A DNA stretch of 52,811 nucleotides from Halicephalobus mephisto. Lineage: Eukaryota > Nematoda > Chromadorea > Rhabditida > Panagrolaimidae. Positions 1 to 10,823 of this stretch are shown piece after piece. Under the pieces are notes generated by a model that had not been told where the DNA came from, ran no database searches, and was given only the letters and a program-made list of their open reading frames with translations. Where the stretch lies: NCBI GenBank assembly GCA_009193035.1, contig SWDT01000123.1:1-52811 (forward strand). Reading direction: 5' to 3'. Both the position numbers and the translations under genes were made by a program. How positions within the stretch are numbered: the stretch's first letter is position 1; each line of letters begins with the position of its first letter.

Positions 1-1195
1 CAAATTATTAATTCGATTTCGATTTCGACATTGATCTCTTTATATTCTGCGTCATTAGTTTATTTTATCGAGAAAGGATATTTAATGTGGATTGAACTCA
101 TTTGGAGATAACAATGCAGTCTGTGGATTTGGATATATAGGGGAGTTCTTATTTTCCTATTACTTGAATTATTGGCTAGATTGCTTGTTAATTTCCCCCT
201 TTAATTCCAACTTATTTCCCAGTTTCCTGACCAAATAGATAGAAATCATGAACAATGAGTTCTTAGTTCTTCACTGGAAAACTAGAAATCACTGACGTAT
301 GAATTCATGCAGAATTCGTTATCTGATTTCCTCCCTCCATGTATTCAGAGTATTCACCTATTTTATGAGAGGAGATGGCAATCAACGAGAACATAGACAA
401 CCGTGTTTTCTGAGATCATCAACCAAATTTGAGCAGTTTGTTAGTGAGATATAGCGCAATTCCATGAACATCAAAAATGCCAATCAAGTGGGAAATAATA
501 AAAATGATTAGTTCTGTTATATTATGATCGCGAAAATACAAAGGCCTTCGAACTTAAATACTGTAGGTTGAAAGCAAAGACGGAAAACGTTGTAAGTTAT
601 TATTCAAACTTCAACAACCCTGAGAAACAGAAATGCATTGAAAAGACTAGAAAAATTTCCAAGGATTACATGTCTTCAGCAACTGGACAAGAAGGTGGAT
701 TGATTTTACAACAAAATGAAATATAGTTGTTTTAAGTTCGATAGTGTGGAGTAATCTTGTAAATATAGTTAATGGTGGGATTTTATTAGAATAAATTATG
801 AATGCTGTAATCATCAGTGACTTCTAATATGAAATGATCAATTTTGTGGCAATTGATTGGAAACAACTTGGTTTCTGTAGTTCGAAGGCTTCGTCATACG
901 AAATAACTCTTCATATGATTAGAGATAGATCTATAGTCAGTAAAGGGAAAACCAAGTCTATAGCCACGAAATTAATTTCCCTTTTCAGATAAAAAATTAA
1001 TTTTGTAACTTTAGGCTGAATATGGACAATGATATCACTGTCTTGACACATTTGTCGATGGTTTTGGATGCTGCTGCTAATTCCTTCTATATCTAATAAA
1101 TATAGGTGATGTTCAAAAATTAATAAATGTCAACAAATCTGAAATATAACTGAGCAATTCTGAAAAGCAATGCTATAATATTTAGCTTAATCGCT
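1..1195 (-). repeat. Polinton/Maverick terminal inverted repeat, left copy (cut by window edge)
   Basis: Read in reverse complement, this stretch matches 45231-46425 along its whole length with scattered substitutions. The outer end, read inward, begins AGCGATTAAG and the other copy begins AGCAATTAAG, fitting the 5'-AG...CT-3' ends known for Polintons. Homology reaches base 1, so the repeat and the body of this element continue to the left, outside the window. The next six host bases (CTCATC) differ from those flanking the other copy, so the two look like separate insertions. Confidence 0.8.
514..726 (+). CDS. ORF inside the Polinton terminal repeat, left copy
   Basis: A 70-codon frame that starts at a CTG and ends TAG at 724-726; it is the counterpart of the ORF at 45700-45912. 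Both copies read YDRENTKA near the start and DYMSSATGQEGG near the end, and differ in a few residues, for example KAFELKY against KASKLKY. No family is recognised. It is rich in Lys, Tyr and Asn, with no signal peptide or membrane segment. It could be the last exon of a spliced gene whose earlier exons lie inside the element. Survival of the frame in both copies may mean selection or only recent common origin. Confidence 0.35.
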   Translation: MLYYDRENTKAFELKYCRLKAKTENVVSYYSNFNNPEKQKCIEKTRKISKDYMSSATGQEGGLILQQNEI

Positions 1196-1442
1196 CTCAT
1201 CTTGTATATCAAATGTACTAACTTTGTTAAACTATTTTCGGAATTAAATGTGTTTTGATCTGATTACATCTATCTGACTGCTTTTTTAAATCAGCAAAAA
1301 CAGGAAAAGTAAAAAGTGCGATTTACAGATCTCATTGATTATCTTAATCTGGAAAAGGATTTAGGGAAACTTATACTCTAGGTTTCACCTGAGAGTACTG
1401 TCCTAGTGGAAAACGGTCAAACAGTGGGGATAAAAAGTTGCT

Positions 1443-1606
1443 CTACACACAAAAAAGCATAACTGATGGTCCTGTAACAATTGCGAAATGTAGCACAATC
1501 ATCACGGTTTTTTATGAATATGTAGCATTTGTGATGAGAATTATAACACAATAGTTACGATTTGCATTTGCTATTGTGCCAAAAGTTACGCTTTTTTTGT
1601 GTGTAG
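1443..1606. mobile_element. Short MITE with CTACACACAAAAA ends
   Basis: The left end reads CTACACACAAAAAAGCATAA and the right end, in reverse complement, CTACACACAAAAAAAGCGTA, about 25 bp of inverted repeat around a 110-bp AT-rich centre with no gene. A relative lies at 9232-9377 in the ddl-1 intron, and similar ends border the minisatellite at 24289-24714. No clear target duplication was found. Confidence 0.7.
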
Positions 1607-1796
1607 GATTTATTAGTGAATATTTTGAATGTAATGGACATCATATTGATTTAATGAGATTGCGTCAGTGAACAACAAAAAACATCATATATAAGCATTA
1701 TCTTACATATTTTTATATCCACAATGTATATATATGAAAATCATAATAATGAAAACTGATAATCAGCTTACGTGGTTTGTCGTCTTGATATAAGAT

Positions 1797-2024
1797 TTAT
1801 AATTGAATCTCCGAGAGGTTTTTACTGAATATATATTGATTTTGCAATTCATGTTGCAAAGATTGCAACTTTTTGTTGTAAAAACCGAAGATATCAAATA
1901 GTAATTTCCGCTTTACAGAATCATTGAATTTATATGAAATGGGGTTTTGGGGCAGCAGGTTGTTTAACACGTCTCTACTATTGTTAATATTCTTATCAGT
2001 TATTTTGTAATCTGGTTTCTCCAT
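1797..2024 (-). CDS. Hypothetical 75-aa ORF of uncertain reality
   Basis: Open frame from ATG at 2024 to TAA at 1797 with a mixed, charged composition (KLQSLQHELQNQYIFSKN) that looks less random than neighbouring AT-rich frames. No family, signal peptide or partner exon is recognised. It sits between a MITE and a GT92 relic, so it may be a leftover exon. A chance frame is equally possible. Confidence 0.2.
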   Translation of the reverse strand: MEKPDYKITDKNINNSRDVLNNLLPQNPISYKFNDSVKRKLLFDIFGFYNKKLQSLQHELQNQYIFSKNLSEIQL

Positions 2025-2099
2025 GTTTTAATAACAAGGATCCTACTGTTTTTTCATAGCAACTCATTGTTTAGAAATAGTTTAGCGAATATTGTGGAA

Positions 2100-2330
2100 T
2101 TGAAGAGTACAGAGAAAATTTCTTATGTAAGACATCGAGTTCATAGTGTTTCTTTGTTGATAGAATTGATTTCCGATTCAGCGAAGGGGTTCTGTCTTCA
2201 ATGACTTCATAGATGCCGACAGTGACAAGAATTTCATAGATTCATTACTACTGTACTCCGCCATTTACTATAATACATCCAAACTGTAAAACTCCTTTTA
2301 CTTAACTTCAAATATTTTCGTCTTTGAGAA
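2100..2330 (+). pseudogene. Relic of a GT92 glycosyltransferase gene (end of exon 1 to intron 2)
   Basis: About 230 bp align with the reverse complement of the 5' part of the GT92 gene at 42884-44640. The end of exon 1 (TCTTATGTAAGA here, TCGTATGTAAGA in the gene), the short intron and exon 2 can be followed, but exon 2 is frameshifted. The last 65 bp, covering the exon 2/intron 2 junction (TACTATAATACATCC), are almost identical to the gene, after which homology stops near 2327 where the gene has its exon 3 acceptor. No exon 3 or catalytic domain follows, so it cannot encode the enzyme. Confidence 0.7.
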
Positions 2331-2870
2331 AGAAACTTTATATCAAGAGAGAGGTTCTTTTAGAAATGATAACATTTTTAATTATTTAAGTTCTTTTATT
2401 TATTAAACTGAATTAAAATAAAAAACTTAATGCTTATCAGTAATATTTTGTAAAAAATGTGACAAACAACATCTATGTTCAAAAGATAGATGCCACAATA
2501 TAGACACTGGAAGACTGCTATATTAATGCTACTTTTATTTATTTAACTCCAAACATGTTGATGCTTTACAACGTGTGAATGTTAAACTGCGATAACATGA
2601 CAATTGTGGTAGAAAAGCATACGTTCTGAGAGCTTTTATGTGCATTTTGTGATCTTTAGAATTTTCTAGAAAAGAGAAATTATATTTGATATTGGGCTTA
2701 CCTAGTTTAGTTTATCAATCATGAATCACAAAATGAAGGATTTTCAGGAGAATTCTAATGATAAATATTTATCGGTTACACACTGCTTGTTGACTAAAGA
2801 ATGATATTAAATTTGTTCAATCGATTGTTTTCTTGACTAATTGTCAAATTTAAAAATTATTCTCTTCAAA

Positions 2871-4643
2871 ATGTCGTATACTTTTGGTCGTGAATGTAAC
2901 CTCGGATGAGGCTATGATAAACCTCTAGATTGGTTAATACGTATTGATGGAGATCCGCCTAATGTCAAATCCAAATTGAGTAAAAAATGGGACTGTTATG
3001 TGTATGATTTGTCGTTTATTGATATTCCAAATTGGGTAAAATTTTTGTCCATTAAAAGCATTTCTTATTAGTTATACTTAGGGTTTCAATTGCGGATGCT
3101 CTGTGAGTACTTTTTTGCAAGAAGATTACAAAAAACTTCTTGATTTCTCAGTTGTCTTTGACACAAGGGAGTATTTCCAATTACGATATTGGATCAGTGA
3201 ACGATACAAAACCTGTGAAAAACACCCAAATTATTTAATCAACTGCGGCCATTACGTTAATAAAGTTTACTACGGTACAATATTGTGGGTAGTTTTCCCA
3301 AAGACGGAATTTCCTAAGAATACTTCAGAGGTATCATTTAACAACATGAATAATAAATATTTATACAGTAATTGCAGGTTTCTAAATTATTTAAAGAAAA
3401 TACTCTTAATGAAGCCCAAAAGAAAGTCGATTGCAAAGTTCTTATCAACTACAACAAAGTCAAAAAAATGACTTTAGAAGAACTTTTGAAGTCTATCACA
3501 GGTAATCAAAAAGAGGAAAATGACGATTCCAATGTTCCTTTCTTCTTTAATTATGAGACATTAAATGAGAAATTTCGAGAAACGAAAATCAATCATGAAT
3601 GGGAATTTAGAGAATACCTGTCATATCTCTACATTATGTATCGAAAAATTGAAATAAAGATGGAAAAGCTTGGATGTCAACAAATCCTTCCAGCATTTAC
3701 TTCAGATGAAGAATCATTTATCGGTATTTGTGGACAGTTATTAGAAACTAAAAGAACCTTTATATCAATGGACAAAAACGATTTTCTGAAAATATATCCA
3801 GTAGTGAAAAAACTCTTTTTTTGGTACATGGAGTATATCAAGTTCTCAATAAAACTTGAAAACAACATGGATGAAGGAGATCATCTTCCAGGAACAATCG
3901 ATGACTTGAAATCATGCCTCTATCAACTGAACACATGGTTTCCAATAAGAATTAAAGGAAAATGGAAGAATTGCAATGGTCAATATATTGGAACACCTCC
4001 GGGATTTGAAGACGTTGTTGAAAGACTTCATGGAACAACGAAATTCAATAACTGCCAATTAGTTACTGACGAAAAAGCAGTTGAGCCATATATTGGAAGA
4101 GAAGAAGAAAACATTATTTTTGGATTGATCGACATGGAAGGAACCGAACAATCAGGAATTCCAGAAGACTCAAAAGTGTTTGAATGGGGATGTCCTGAAA
4201 AATGTATAGAAAACTTGAGAAGATGGATCTGCACTAAATGTGGAAATTTCGTTTTCCAGAAGGATATGATTCTCTACTGTTCTTGTGGATCAAAGAAATA
4301 TAGTGACAATTTACTCAGCTGTTCTCATCCAAATCACCATCCACAATCAGTAGAGAAAAAGAAAGTCCAAGAACCCATTCATCCGCCAGTTCCATGTGAA
4401 GAAATAAAAAATAATCAAAATCATGAGAATCTTTTCATTTCAATCTGTGAGCAGCTCCGGAAGATCAGGAAAAACAGAAAAGAAGCCACTGATCCAATAA
4501 TTACTGATGCTCTCATTGATCTCCTTTGGAAGGATAAAACCAAGACCAAAATCGAAGATATTTTGAAACAACTCCAGAATGTAACAACTTTGGACAGAGA
4601 TACACAATATCTCATTTCTCAGTATTTAAATTTAGAAAATTAA
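2871..4643 (+). pseudogene. Zinc-ribbon modular family, copy 1 (full architecture, premature stop in exon 1)
   Basis: Exons inferred at 2871-3035, 3082-3330 and 3378-4643, all phase 0, aligning with copy 2 at 34774-36238. Exon 1 reads ECNLG-stop-GYDK where copy 2 has EPGWGYNN, so a Trp codon has become TGA at 2907-2909. Exon 2 carries ERYKTCEKHPNY and CGHYVNKVYYG. Exon 3 holds a helical region (FREYLSYLYIMYRKIE, PGTIDDLKSCLYQLNTW), then EPYIGREEENIIFGLIDMEG, a cysteine-rich probable zinc ribbon (CPEKC, WICTKCG, YCSCG, CSHPNHH) and a C-terminal helix pair ending LISQYLNLEN. Exon 3 alone is intact for over 400 codons, so translation from a downstream start remains possible. The molecular role is unknown; I do not recognise a named family. 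Confidence 0.65.
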
Positions 4644-4699
4644 ATTAATATAGTAGTTGAGAAATGAGTTTGACACTTGTTATTCATTATTTTCTGAAA

Positions 4700-4880
4700 G
4701 TAATCGGAACGGCGATAACGTCAACGATCCAGAGAGACTGCTAACAGTTCAGAAAACATTTTATCGATTGTATCGCTTTTTGTTTTTTTATATCGCATTT
4801 TTGTAATTCTTAAGGTTTAATTACTCAAGTTTGAGATTCGAAATAAAAAAGAAATTAACCTTTCGAACAGAAAGCAATTG
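4700..4880. repeat. Dispersed repeat, copy 1
   Basis: Matches 8761-8935 in the ddl-1 intron at roughly 70 per cent by eye; shared blocks include TCGATTGTAT and CTTTCGAACA. Non-coding. It fills most of the gap between family copy 1 and the P450 gene (4644-5106), which otherwise shows only AT-rich sequence. Confidence 0.55.
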
Positions 4881-5106
4881 ATAAAACAAAATACGATTCT
4901 GTCAACCAAATATATGGTTAGCAACAAATCTAATAGAAAATGATTTAAATAACTCTAAAAGATTGCGAGGAACAACTAATTTCTAGAAATCTATTTACAA
5001 ATAAACATAAAGAAAACTAAAAAATCAGAAACCAAAAAAGTTAAAAACAAAAATTATATTACTATTTCTTTATTCACTAAGACCTACAAGTTACAGTGTG
5101 CCCCAT

Positions 5107-7390
5107 CTAAGTTCTCTTATAAACTCTAATTTTATAAGGCTCAGGTTGTACAGTGAGAGCCCATTTCTTCAACATCGAAGGAGGAAGTTCGCCTTCTGGT
5201 TTTAGATCAAAGTGTTTGAAAAGATTCGAGAGGATCAGAAACAGCTCCATTCTAGCCAGAGATTCCCCCAGGCATTGTCTCTTCCCGATCGAGAAAGGTG
5301 TCAGTTGTTCCACTTTCTTGAGGTTCCCAGAGGAGTCGATGAATCTCTCCGGTTTGAAAGTGAAGGGATCTGGGAAAATCTGAAACGAACTTTCTATTCA
5401 GTCAAGAAAGACAATTTGAAATGGGATTAAAATGATGTTTTTGAAGACGATATTAATTACAAGATGAAAATTTGATTTTAAGAAAGTCTAATTTCAGTAT
5501 TTAAAGAACAATATTTGTTTTAGGATCTACTAATTTGTTACAGAAAATTTGCACTAAAATGATAATACATTTAAAATCTTTATGGTTTTGAATTGAGAAC
5601 CCAGATATTCTCAGACATTACCTTATTTTAAATTGAACTTAATGAAAACAAATCTCACTTCTAGATCTAATAAGTTCCCTAACAGTTCCCCACTCACCTT
5701 TTCATCATACATAACGTTTGCAATCTGAGGAATAACAATGGTCCCTTTCTTGATCTTATATCCACCAATAACTATATCATCCAGAGCTTTATGAAAAGAC
5801 GCTATTATGCCTAAGTTCAGCATTCTCTGTACCTCATTGATAAAGGCATTGAAGTAGGGTAAGTTTAGTTTGTCATTAAGTGTCACCAGCTTGTCTCCTT
5901 GAACTACAGTATCTAATTCCTTCTGTAACTTGTTGTAGACGTCGGGATGATTCAAGGCGTAGATAACTGCAAACTGACAAGTCGTCGAAGTTGTCTCAAG
6001 ACCTGCCGCCCACAAATCCATACAGATGTTCCGCAGTTGATTTCTCGTGTAAAATTCCTTTTTGGAAGAATCTGAATTCTTCTGACGCTCCATTTTTCGG
6101 AGATAAGCTTCGCAGAAATCAAGTGGTTCAGATTCTGCAGTGAGATCACATTTCCTCTCGTGATCCTTGATTTGTTCATCTAAATTGTCAAAAATTTTCT
6201 CCATCAAATATGCTGATTTCTCCGCAGCATTGTAGAAAGGAGGGATATGTCTTAACCAGTAAAATAATGCAACAATGAGATTAGTCGGAGTGTTGATGTG
6301 GATAAATAAATCAGTTAATAGAGTTTTGATCTTTAGAAATTCGCCTTCTGTAAGACCATCAAAACGGTAACCGAAAATGAGATTATTGATGATAGATCCG
6401 ACGCAGAGGTCGAAACGACTAATGATGTTGCAGATGCCGGACTTTTGGTCCTCTTCGAGACGTTTGATCATACAGACTACTTCATCGAGGATCTGGAAAC
6501 AATAAAAATAAGGATATTAGAATATTAGAATATAAAAACTATGAAAATAGTTGTAAATTTCTATTAAATTTTGCAATTTTTAGATCGCTATAAAGGAGAT
6601 CTAAATTAGTCGATAAGATGAGGACATCTTTTTTATATTTCTGAATTAGTCAAATATGAAACTAAGATGACTTTGAAATCTATTAAATAATAATATTTCA
6701 CTATTTTCGACAAATAACAAATTTTTCTCTGCTCTAGAAATTCAAAGTTTTAGCTCACATAAACTTATTCGATATGATTTTTTTACTTAATAACAATAAT
6801 TTTCCCAGATAATTATAAATATATCACATAATTATTCATTTTCGTACAATATAGCTAGATTTTTAAAATTTGGTTAAGATTTGACTACATATCTGATATA
6901 TTTTTAGTTAATAGGAAATCTAACTCTAGTTTAAATGTCTAAAACTCATATCCCCACTTACTCTCTCTTCCATCAAGTTTCTCCCGACTCCGAAGTTCCT
7001 CAAAACCTGCAGACTAAACCTCCTCTGCTCTTTCCACAACTCTCCTGAAGGCTCAATGATTCCGTTGATTCCTCCTCTGATCCTCTTCATCAACGCCTCG
7101 AAATTGAATTTCCCGGCCAATTCATCTGGATAATCCTTCACAAAGGCATCATACATTAGATTATAGTCACAGACCATGACCATTGGTAATTCAGAGAACC
7201 AAAAAGTAAATACATCTCCGTACTTTTTCCTCCAGTCGATGAACATATCATATCTCGGTCTTTCTCCAGCCAAACTCCCGAGGTTCCCCAGTAGTGGTAT
7301 TGGGACAGGCCCTGGAGGGAGGTTTCGTCTCTTGTAGTAGAAGTGATAGAAAAAGAAAAGCAGGAATAATACGAAAACAAAAATAAACAT
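5107..7390 (-). CDS. Cytochrome P450, CYP33-like
   Basis: A microsomal monooxygenase using haem and NADPH-P450 reductase electrons; substrate unknown. Three exons, 7390-6962, 6492-5698 and 5379-5107, join in frame to 498 aa, full length for a P450. Exon 1 has an N-terminal membrane anchor (VFVLFLLFFFYHF), the proline-rich hinge NLPPGPVPIPLLGNLG and SGELWKEQRRF. Exon 2 has the I-helix region DLWAAGLETTSTT. Exon 3 has PERF and the haem-binding loop FSIGKRQCLGES with the Cys ligand. The signature INGIIEPSGELWKEQRR...FGVGRNLMEER is typical of the nematode CYP33 group. Donors GTAAGT and GTGAGT and acceptors TTTCCAG and TTTCAG support the structure. No inactivating change was seen. The start is the first Met before the anchor. 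Confidence 0.93.
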
Positions 7391-8069
7391 GGTGAAATGA
7401 ATCGATTGGAGTGTATTTCTAGTTCTTTTTATATAGAGAAGTATTCACAAAGAGTACACAAACAGCATGTAGCGGCTGTGACTAGAGTGCGAGTGTTCTT
7501 TGATAAACTTAGAGAACAACAAAAAAACAAAATCAAAGATTAAAAGGTCATTTAATCAATTTAAAAAACATGTTGAAAATGCTGGAGGATTAATAAAGAA
7601 AATAAAGTTGCTTATTCTAGTGAAAAATGACCAATCGGATACTGTTGGAACAGAAAACTAAACTAAAAAGAGAAGATCTGAAGCGATAGCTTGAATATCA
7701 GGAAAAGTGGAATAGTGTAGAACGTGGGTGAAACCCTAAATTGTATCATTTCAAAGATATATAACAGTTATTATTCATCTTATTGTTGTTTAAGTTTCTA
7801 TTGCGTCTGTTCTTTATATTATTTTATTGTTTTCCGATGTTTAGACTATCTATATAGTACCGTAATCTTGCTGTACTAGAGTAAATAGGAAAAATTACTG
7901 TTCTCCGCCAAATTACAGTAAAACCATGTGGATCACGTCAAAGTTCATGAAAATTATGAAGACATTATTATCAACAACATTCAGGTAAATCTACTCCAAA
8001 AAACTCGAATTTGATACTAATGAACAACTCGAAGTATTTTATTGTTTTGAAATTTTTACAGTAATAAAC
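7391..8069. other. Intergenic, P450 5' side to ddl-1 3' end
   Basis: About 680 bp of AT-rich DNA holding the P450 promoter side and the ddl-1 3' flank. No gene, tRNA or clear repeat was seen. Confidence 0.6.
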
Positions 8070-9608
8070 TTAATCACTCGAAAAAGAACTTTCAGAATCA
8101 TCTTCGTTGGATCCTTCATCATCACTGGAATGTTTCTTTTGTTCTTTCATCGGCAACAACTTATTTGGGTCATTTAACAAGTTCGGATCTGCTCCTTCTT
8201 GAATCATCTTTTGTTGAACTCCAGCTTCAGGAACTCCTAACCTCAGCATCTTGAAATATTTCGAAAACGACGGATGTTCACTGATTCTTACCATATTTGC
8301 CGGAATAGAACTAAGTTCTTCTTTCACTTCAGAAACACTTGAAATACTCTCTTCCGTTAACTTTTGTGGTTGAATTACAGTAGTAGTGTCAGGTTGATGA
8401 ACTTCGTCCCGAGTAGTTAGATTTTTCACTTCTTCAACTTTTACTGGAACAGAAGGAGTCGGCTCGTCCGGACAGGATTCTATCGTAGACAACTAAAACC
8501 ATTAATTTTACAAATAGGTTAATTGAGTTAATTTCCACTATATATTATTGTTGAAACCTGTGGATCTAAGATAGCATGGCCTCAAAGACTATCCATATTA
8601 AAATAAAAAGAATCCAAAACCCTCATACAGTATTAAATCTACCTTCCTATCTCTCTATTGTATTGCCTAAGATGTAGCTCCATGTTTTTTACAAACATTA
8701 TCGACTGACCAATACTAGGAGAAATCGCGAAGACGAATATCAAAGAAAGTAGACAAAAATGTAGTCGGAACAGCAATAACGTAACCGATCTAGAGATCGC
8801 AGTCTTAACAAAACTCCATCGATTGTATTGCGTTTATATTTCATAGCACGCTTATTGCAATGACTTAATTACCTAATTTTAAGAACAAGGTTCGAAATAA
8901 ATCGAGGACTAATAATCTTTCGAACAAAGCAGTAACACCTAGAACAGCAAGCAGAAATATTGGATACAAGCTAATTGTTAAGTCATCTAGCTGCATATTG
9001 TCATTTGTTTTGAAGAACGGTTCAACAAGATACTAAATACTAGTAGCAAACATCACCTCTAACCCACGTGTATCACACATTCAGGACTTAACAATCATCT
9101 TACTTTCAAAAAGTCAATACTAATAACCAGAACTGTCAATTTCGAATTAATTCAGGTTCGAAAATTCCGAATTAAAACCCAAGGATTTAAGATCGGAAAT
9201 TTCCAAAAATTGACGGCTCAGCTATACACAAAAAAGCTTAACTTTTGATCCTGTAACAATTGCGAAATGTAACACAATTATCATACTTTTCATTTTTGAC
9301 ATTTGTGACGAAAATTAAAATGTAATAATAATCATTTTCATTTGTTACTGGACCAAAAGTTACATTTTTGTGTAACTTTAAAAACTAACCTTTTTTTCTG
9401 CCAATTGTAATCCTGTCTCTAGCAAATCTAATCTTTCTTCTATTTCTAACAAACTTTTTTCCATGTTCGCTGAGAAAGAATTCATGATATCTGTTGTTCT
9501 CATTAAAAATTCATTAATCAACAAAGCTAACTTCTTCGGTTCCAATGGTCGGACTTCACTTAAAGGAATATCCGACTGAATAAAACTCAAATCCGGTTCT
9601 TTGTTCAT
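8070..9608 (-). CDS. ddl-1: WASH complex subunit 3 (CCDC53) orthologue
   Basis: WASHC3 is the small coiled-coil subunit of the WASH complex, which drives Arp2/3 actin nucleation on endosomes; in C. elegans the orthologue DDL-1 is also reported to bind HSF-1. Two exons, 9608-9390 and 8492-8070, joined in phase 0, give 213 aa (human protein about 194). Exon 1 has LINEFLMRTTDIMNSFSANM and an amphipathic heptad stretch (LLEIEERLDLLETGLQLAEK). Exon 2 has the family hallmark HPSFSKYFKMLRLGVPEAGV followed by MIQEGADPNLL, and an acidic Ser-rich tail. The 897-bp intron holds two repeats. The gene lies 90 bp downstream of sam-4 on the same strand, fitting an operon. Confidence 0.9.
8761..8935. repeat. 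Dispersed repeat, copy 2 (ddl-1 intron)
   Basis: Counterpart of 4700-4880. The following 8961-9045 also resembles 17050-17135 (GCATATTGTC and GGTTCAAC/GGTTCAGT), so this intron carries pieces of two recurring non-coding families. Probably fragments of non-autonomous DNA transposons. Confidence 0.5.
9232..9377. mobile_element. MITE related to 1443-1606 (ddl-1 intron)
   Basis: Begins CTATACACAAAAAAGCTTAA and ends with AAAAGTTACATTTTTGTGTA. The internal GTAACAATTGCGAAATGTA is shared with the copy at 1443-1606. Non-coding, and ends within a few bases of the exon 1 splice donor. Confidence 0.65.
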
Positions 9609-9698
9609 CTATAAACAAAAAAAATTTAAAAACCTACAAAAATGCAAAAAAACATTCAATGGCAATCCATTTTTTTCAATTTTTAAAATTACTGTACA

Positions 9699-10822
9699 TT
9701 ATTTTTCTTCATAATCCACAACTTTACATTCCTCCGCTGGCTCAATCAGATTACCTTCATCCGGAGACGTTGCTAAAGTCGAAAAAGCAGGCGTAGAAGG
9801 AGTAGAATGTCCGATACTTGAGTAGCTTGATTTCTGAACTAAACAAAGTGGTGGTAATCGATCATTTTCAGGCAGTAATTCATTCAAAATTTCTATAGTT
9901 GGAACTATTTCTTGAAAAAGTAATTCCACAGCATCCAATTTTTCTTGAAGATCTTTGACTTTACGTAATTCATCAGAAAGTTTATCTATTTGTCTTGAAT
10001 TTTGTGTTAATTTCACAAGTACTGCCGTCATTGCTTGATCCATCTAAAAATCCATTGTCAAAAATTATAAAAAATGAATAAAAAACTAACCTGAACAATT
10101 CTCGAAAAAACTTTACTTTGTTCTCCACTTACTACTTGAGCACAAATAGCCAAATGAGTTTGAAAACGATAAGTGAATCGGATAAACGGTTTAGGATCAA
10201 TTTTCTTGTAGATTTCCGCTCCATCTCGATATCCAGGAAGACATCCTTTGAGCAATGGAAGAAATCTCTGCGTTTCTTTTAATCTTTTGAGATCTTCATC
10301 ATCTTTAGGATCACCTGCTGGTTGTCCTGCCGCATTTACTACAACAATTTGAGAACTGCGAGATGGCTCATTTCCTAGAAAATTAAATTTACATCATTAC
10401 TAATTTAGTATTGCAAAATTTCCAAAAATATTTAATCTAATTAAAGAATCAGTCAAAAAATAATAAGGGGAATTCATTCAGAAAGTTGATACATGCATTT
10501 GCAAGAAATTTAAACTTAAGAGTTGATATTCACAAAAAACTGCCTAGAAGACAAATTCATCATCCACATCCGGGAGAGCATCTGTATAACAAATAAAAGC
10601 TCACGGATATGTATAACATGATGAATTTCATATCTATGGAACTTTCTATAAGGGTTCATAGGGGAAATTTCAATGAAAAAGAAACCAAAGATCACTCAAC
10701 GCTACTGTATATGCACATATGAAATAAATAAACTTACTTTGTCTGGCGAGAAACGAAAATGAAGAAGAAACACCCGTTGATGGACCGGGAGATTTGGTTG
10801 CGGATCCTTGATTGTTCCCCAT
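9699..10822 (-). CDS. sam-4: Myrlysin, BORC subunit 5 orthologue
   Basis: Myrlysin anchors the BORC complex on lysosomes and recruits Arl8 for kinesin transport; C. elegans SAM-4 promotes synaptic-vesicle precursor transport. Three exons, 10822-10738, 10374-10091 and 10043-9699, splice in frame to about 237 aa. The protein starts MGNNQGSA, with Gly2 available for N-myristoylation. It has QIVVVNAAG, KETQRFLPLLKGCLPGY, RYRFQ-type helix FRFQTHLAICAQVV, and LNELLPENDRLPPLCL near the C-terminal helix, matching the human order (IVVV, FQPLLKG, LPEGERLEPF). The ATG lies one base after the stop of an upstream small ORF, so maturation must use a splice acceptor inside that ORF. ddl-1 follows 90 bp downstream, as in C. 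elegans to my recollection. Confidence 0.9.
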
Positions 10823-10823
10823 G

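Noticed and set aside
1..4643. Simple inverted segmental duplication of 41000-46425
   Set aside because: Bases just outside the Polinton ends are unrelated and copy 3 of the zinc-ribbon family has the wrong orientation for a single inverted duplication.
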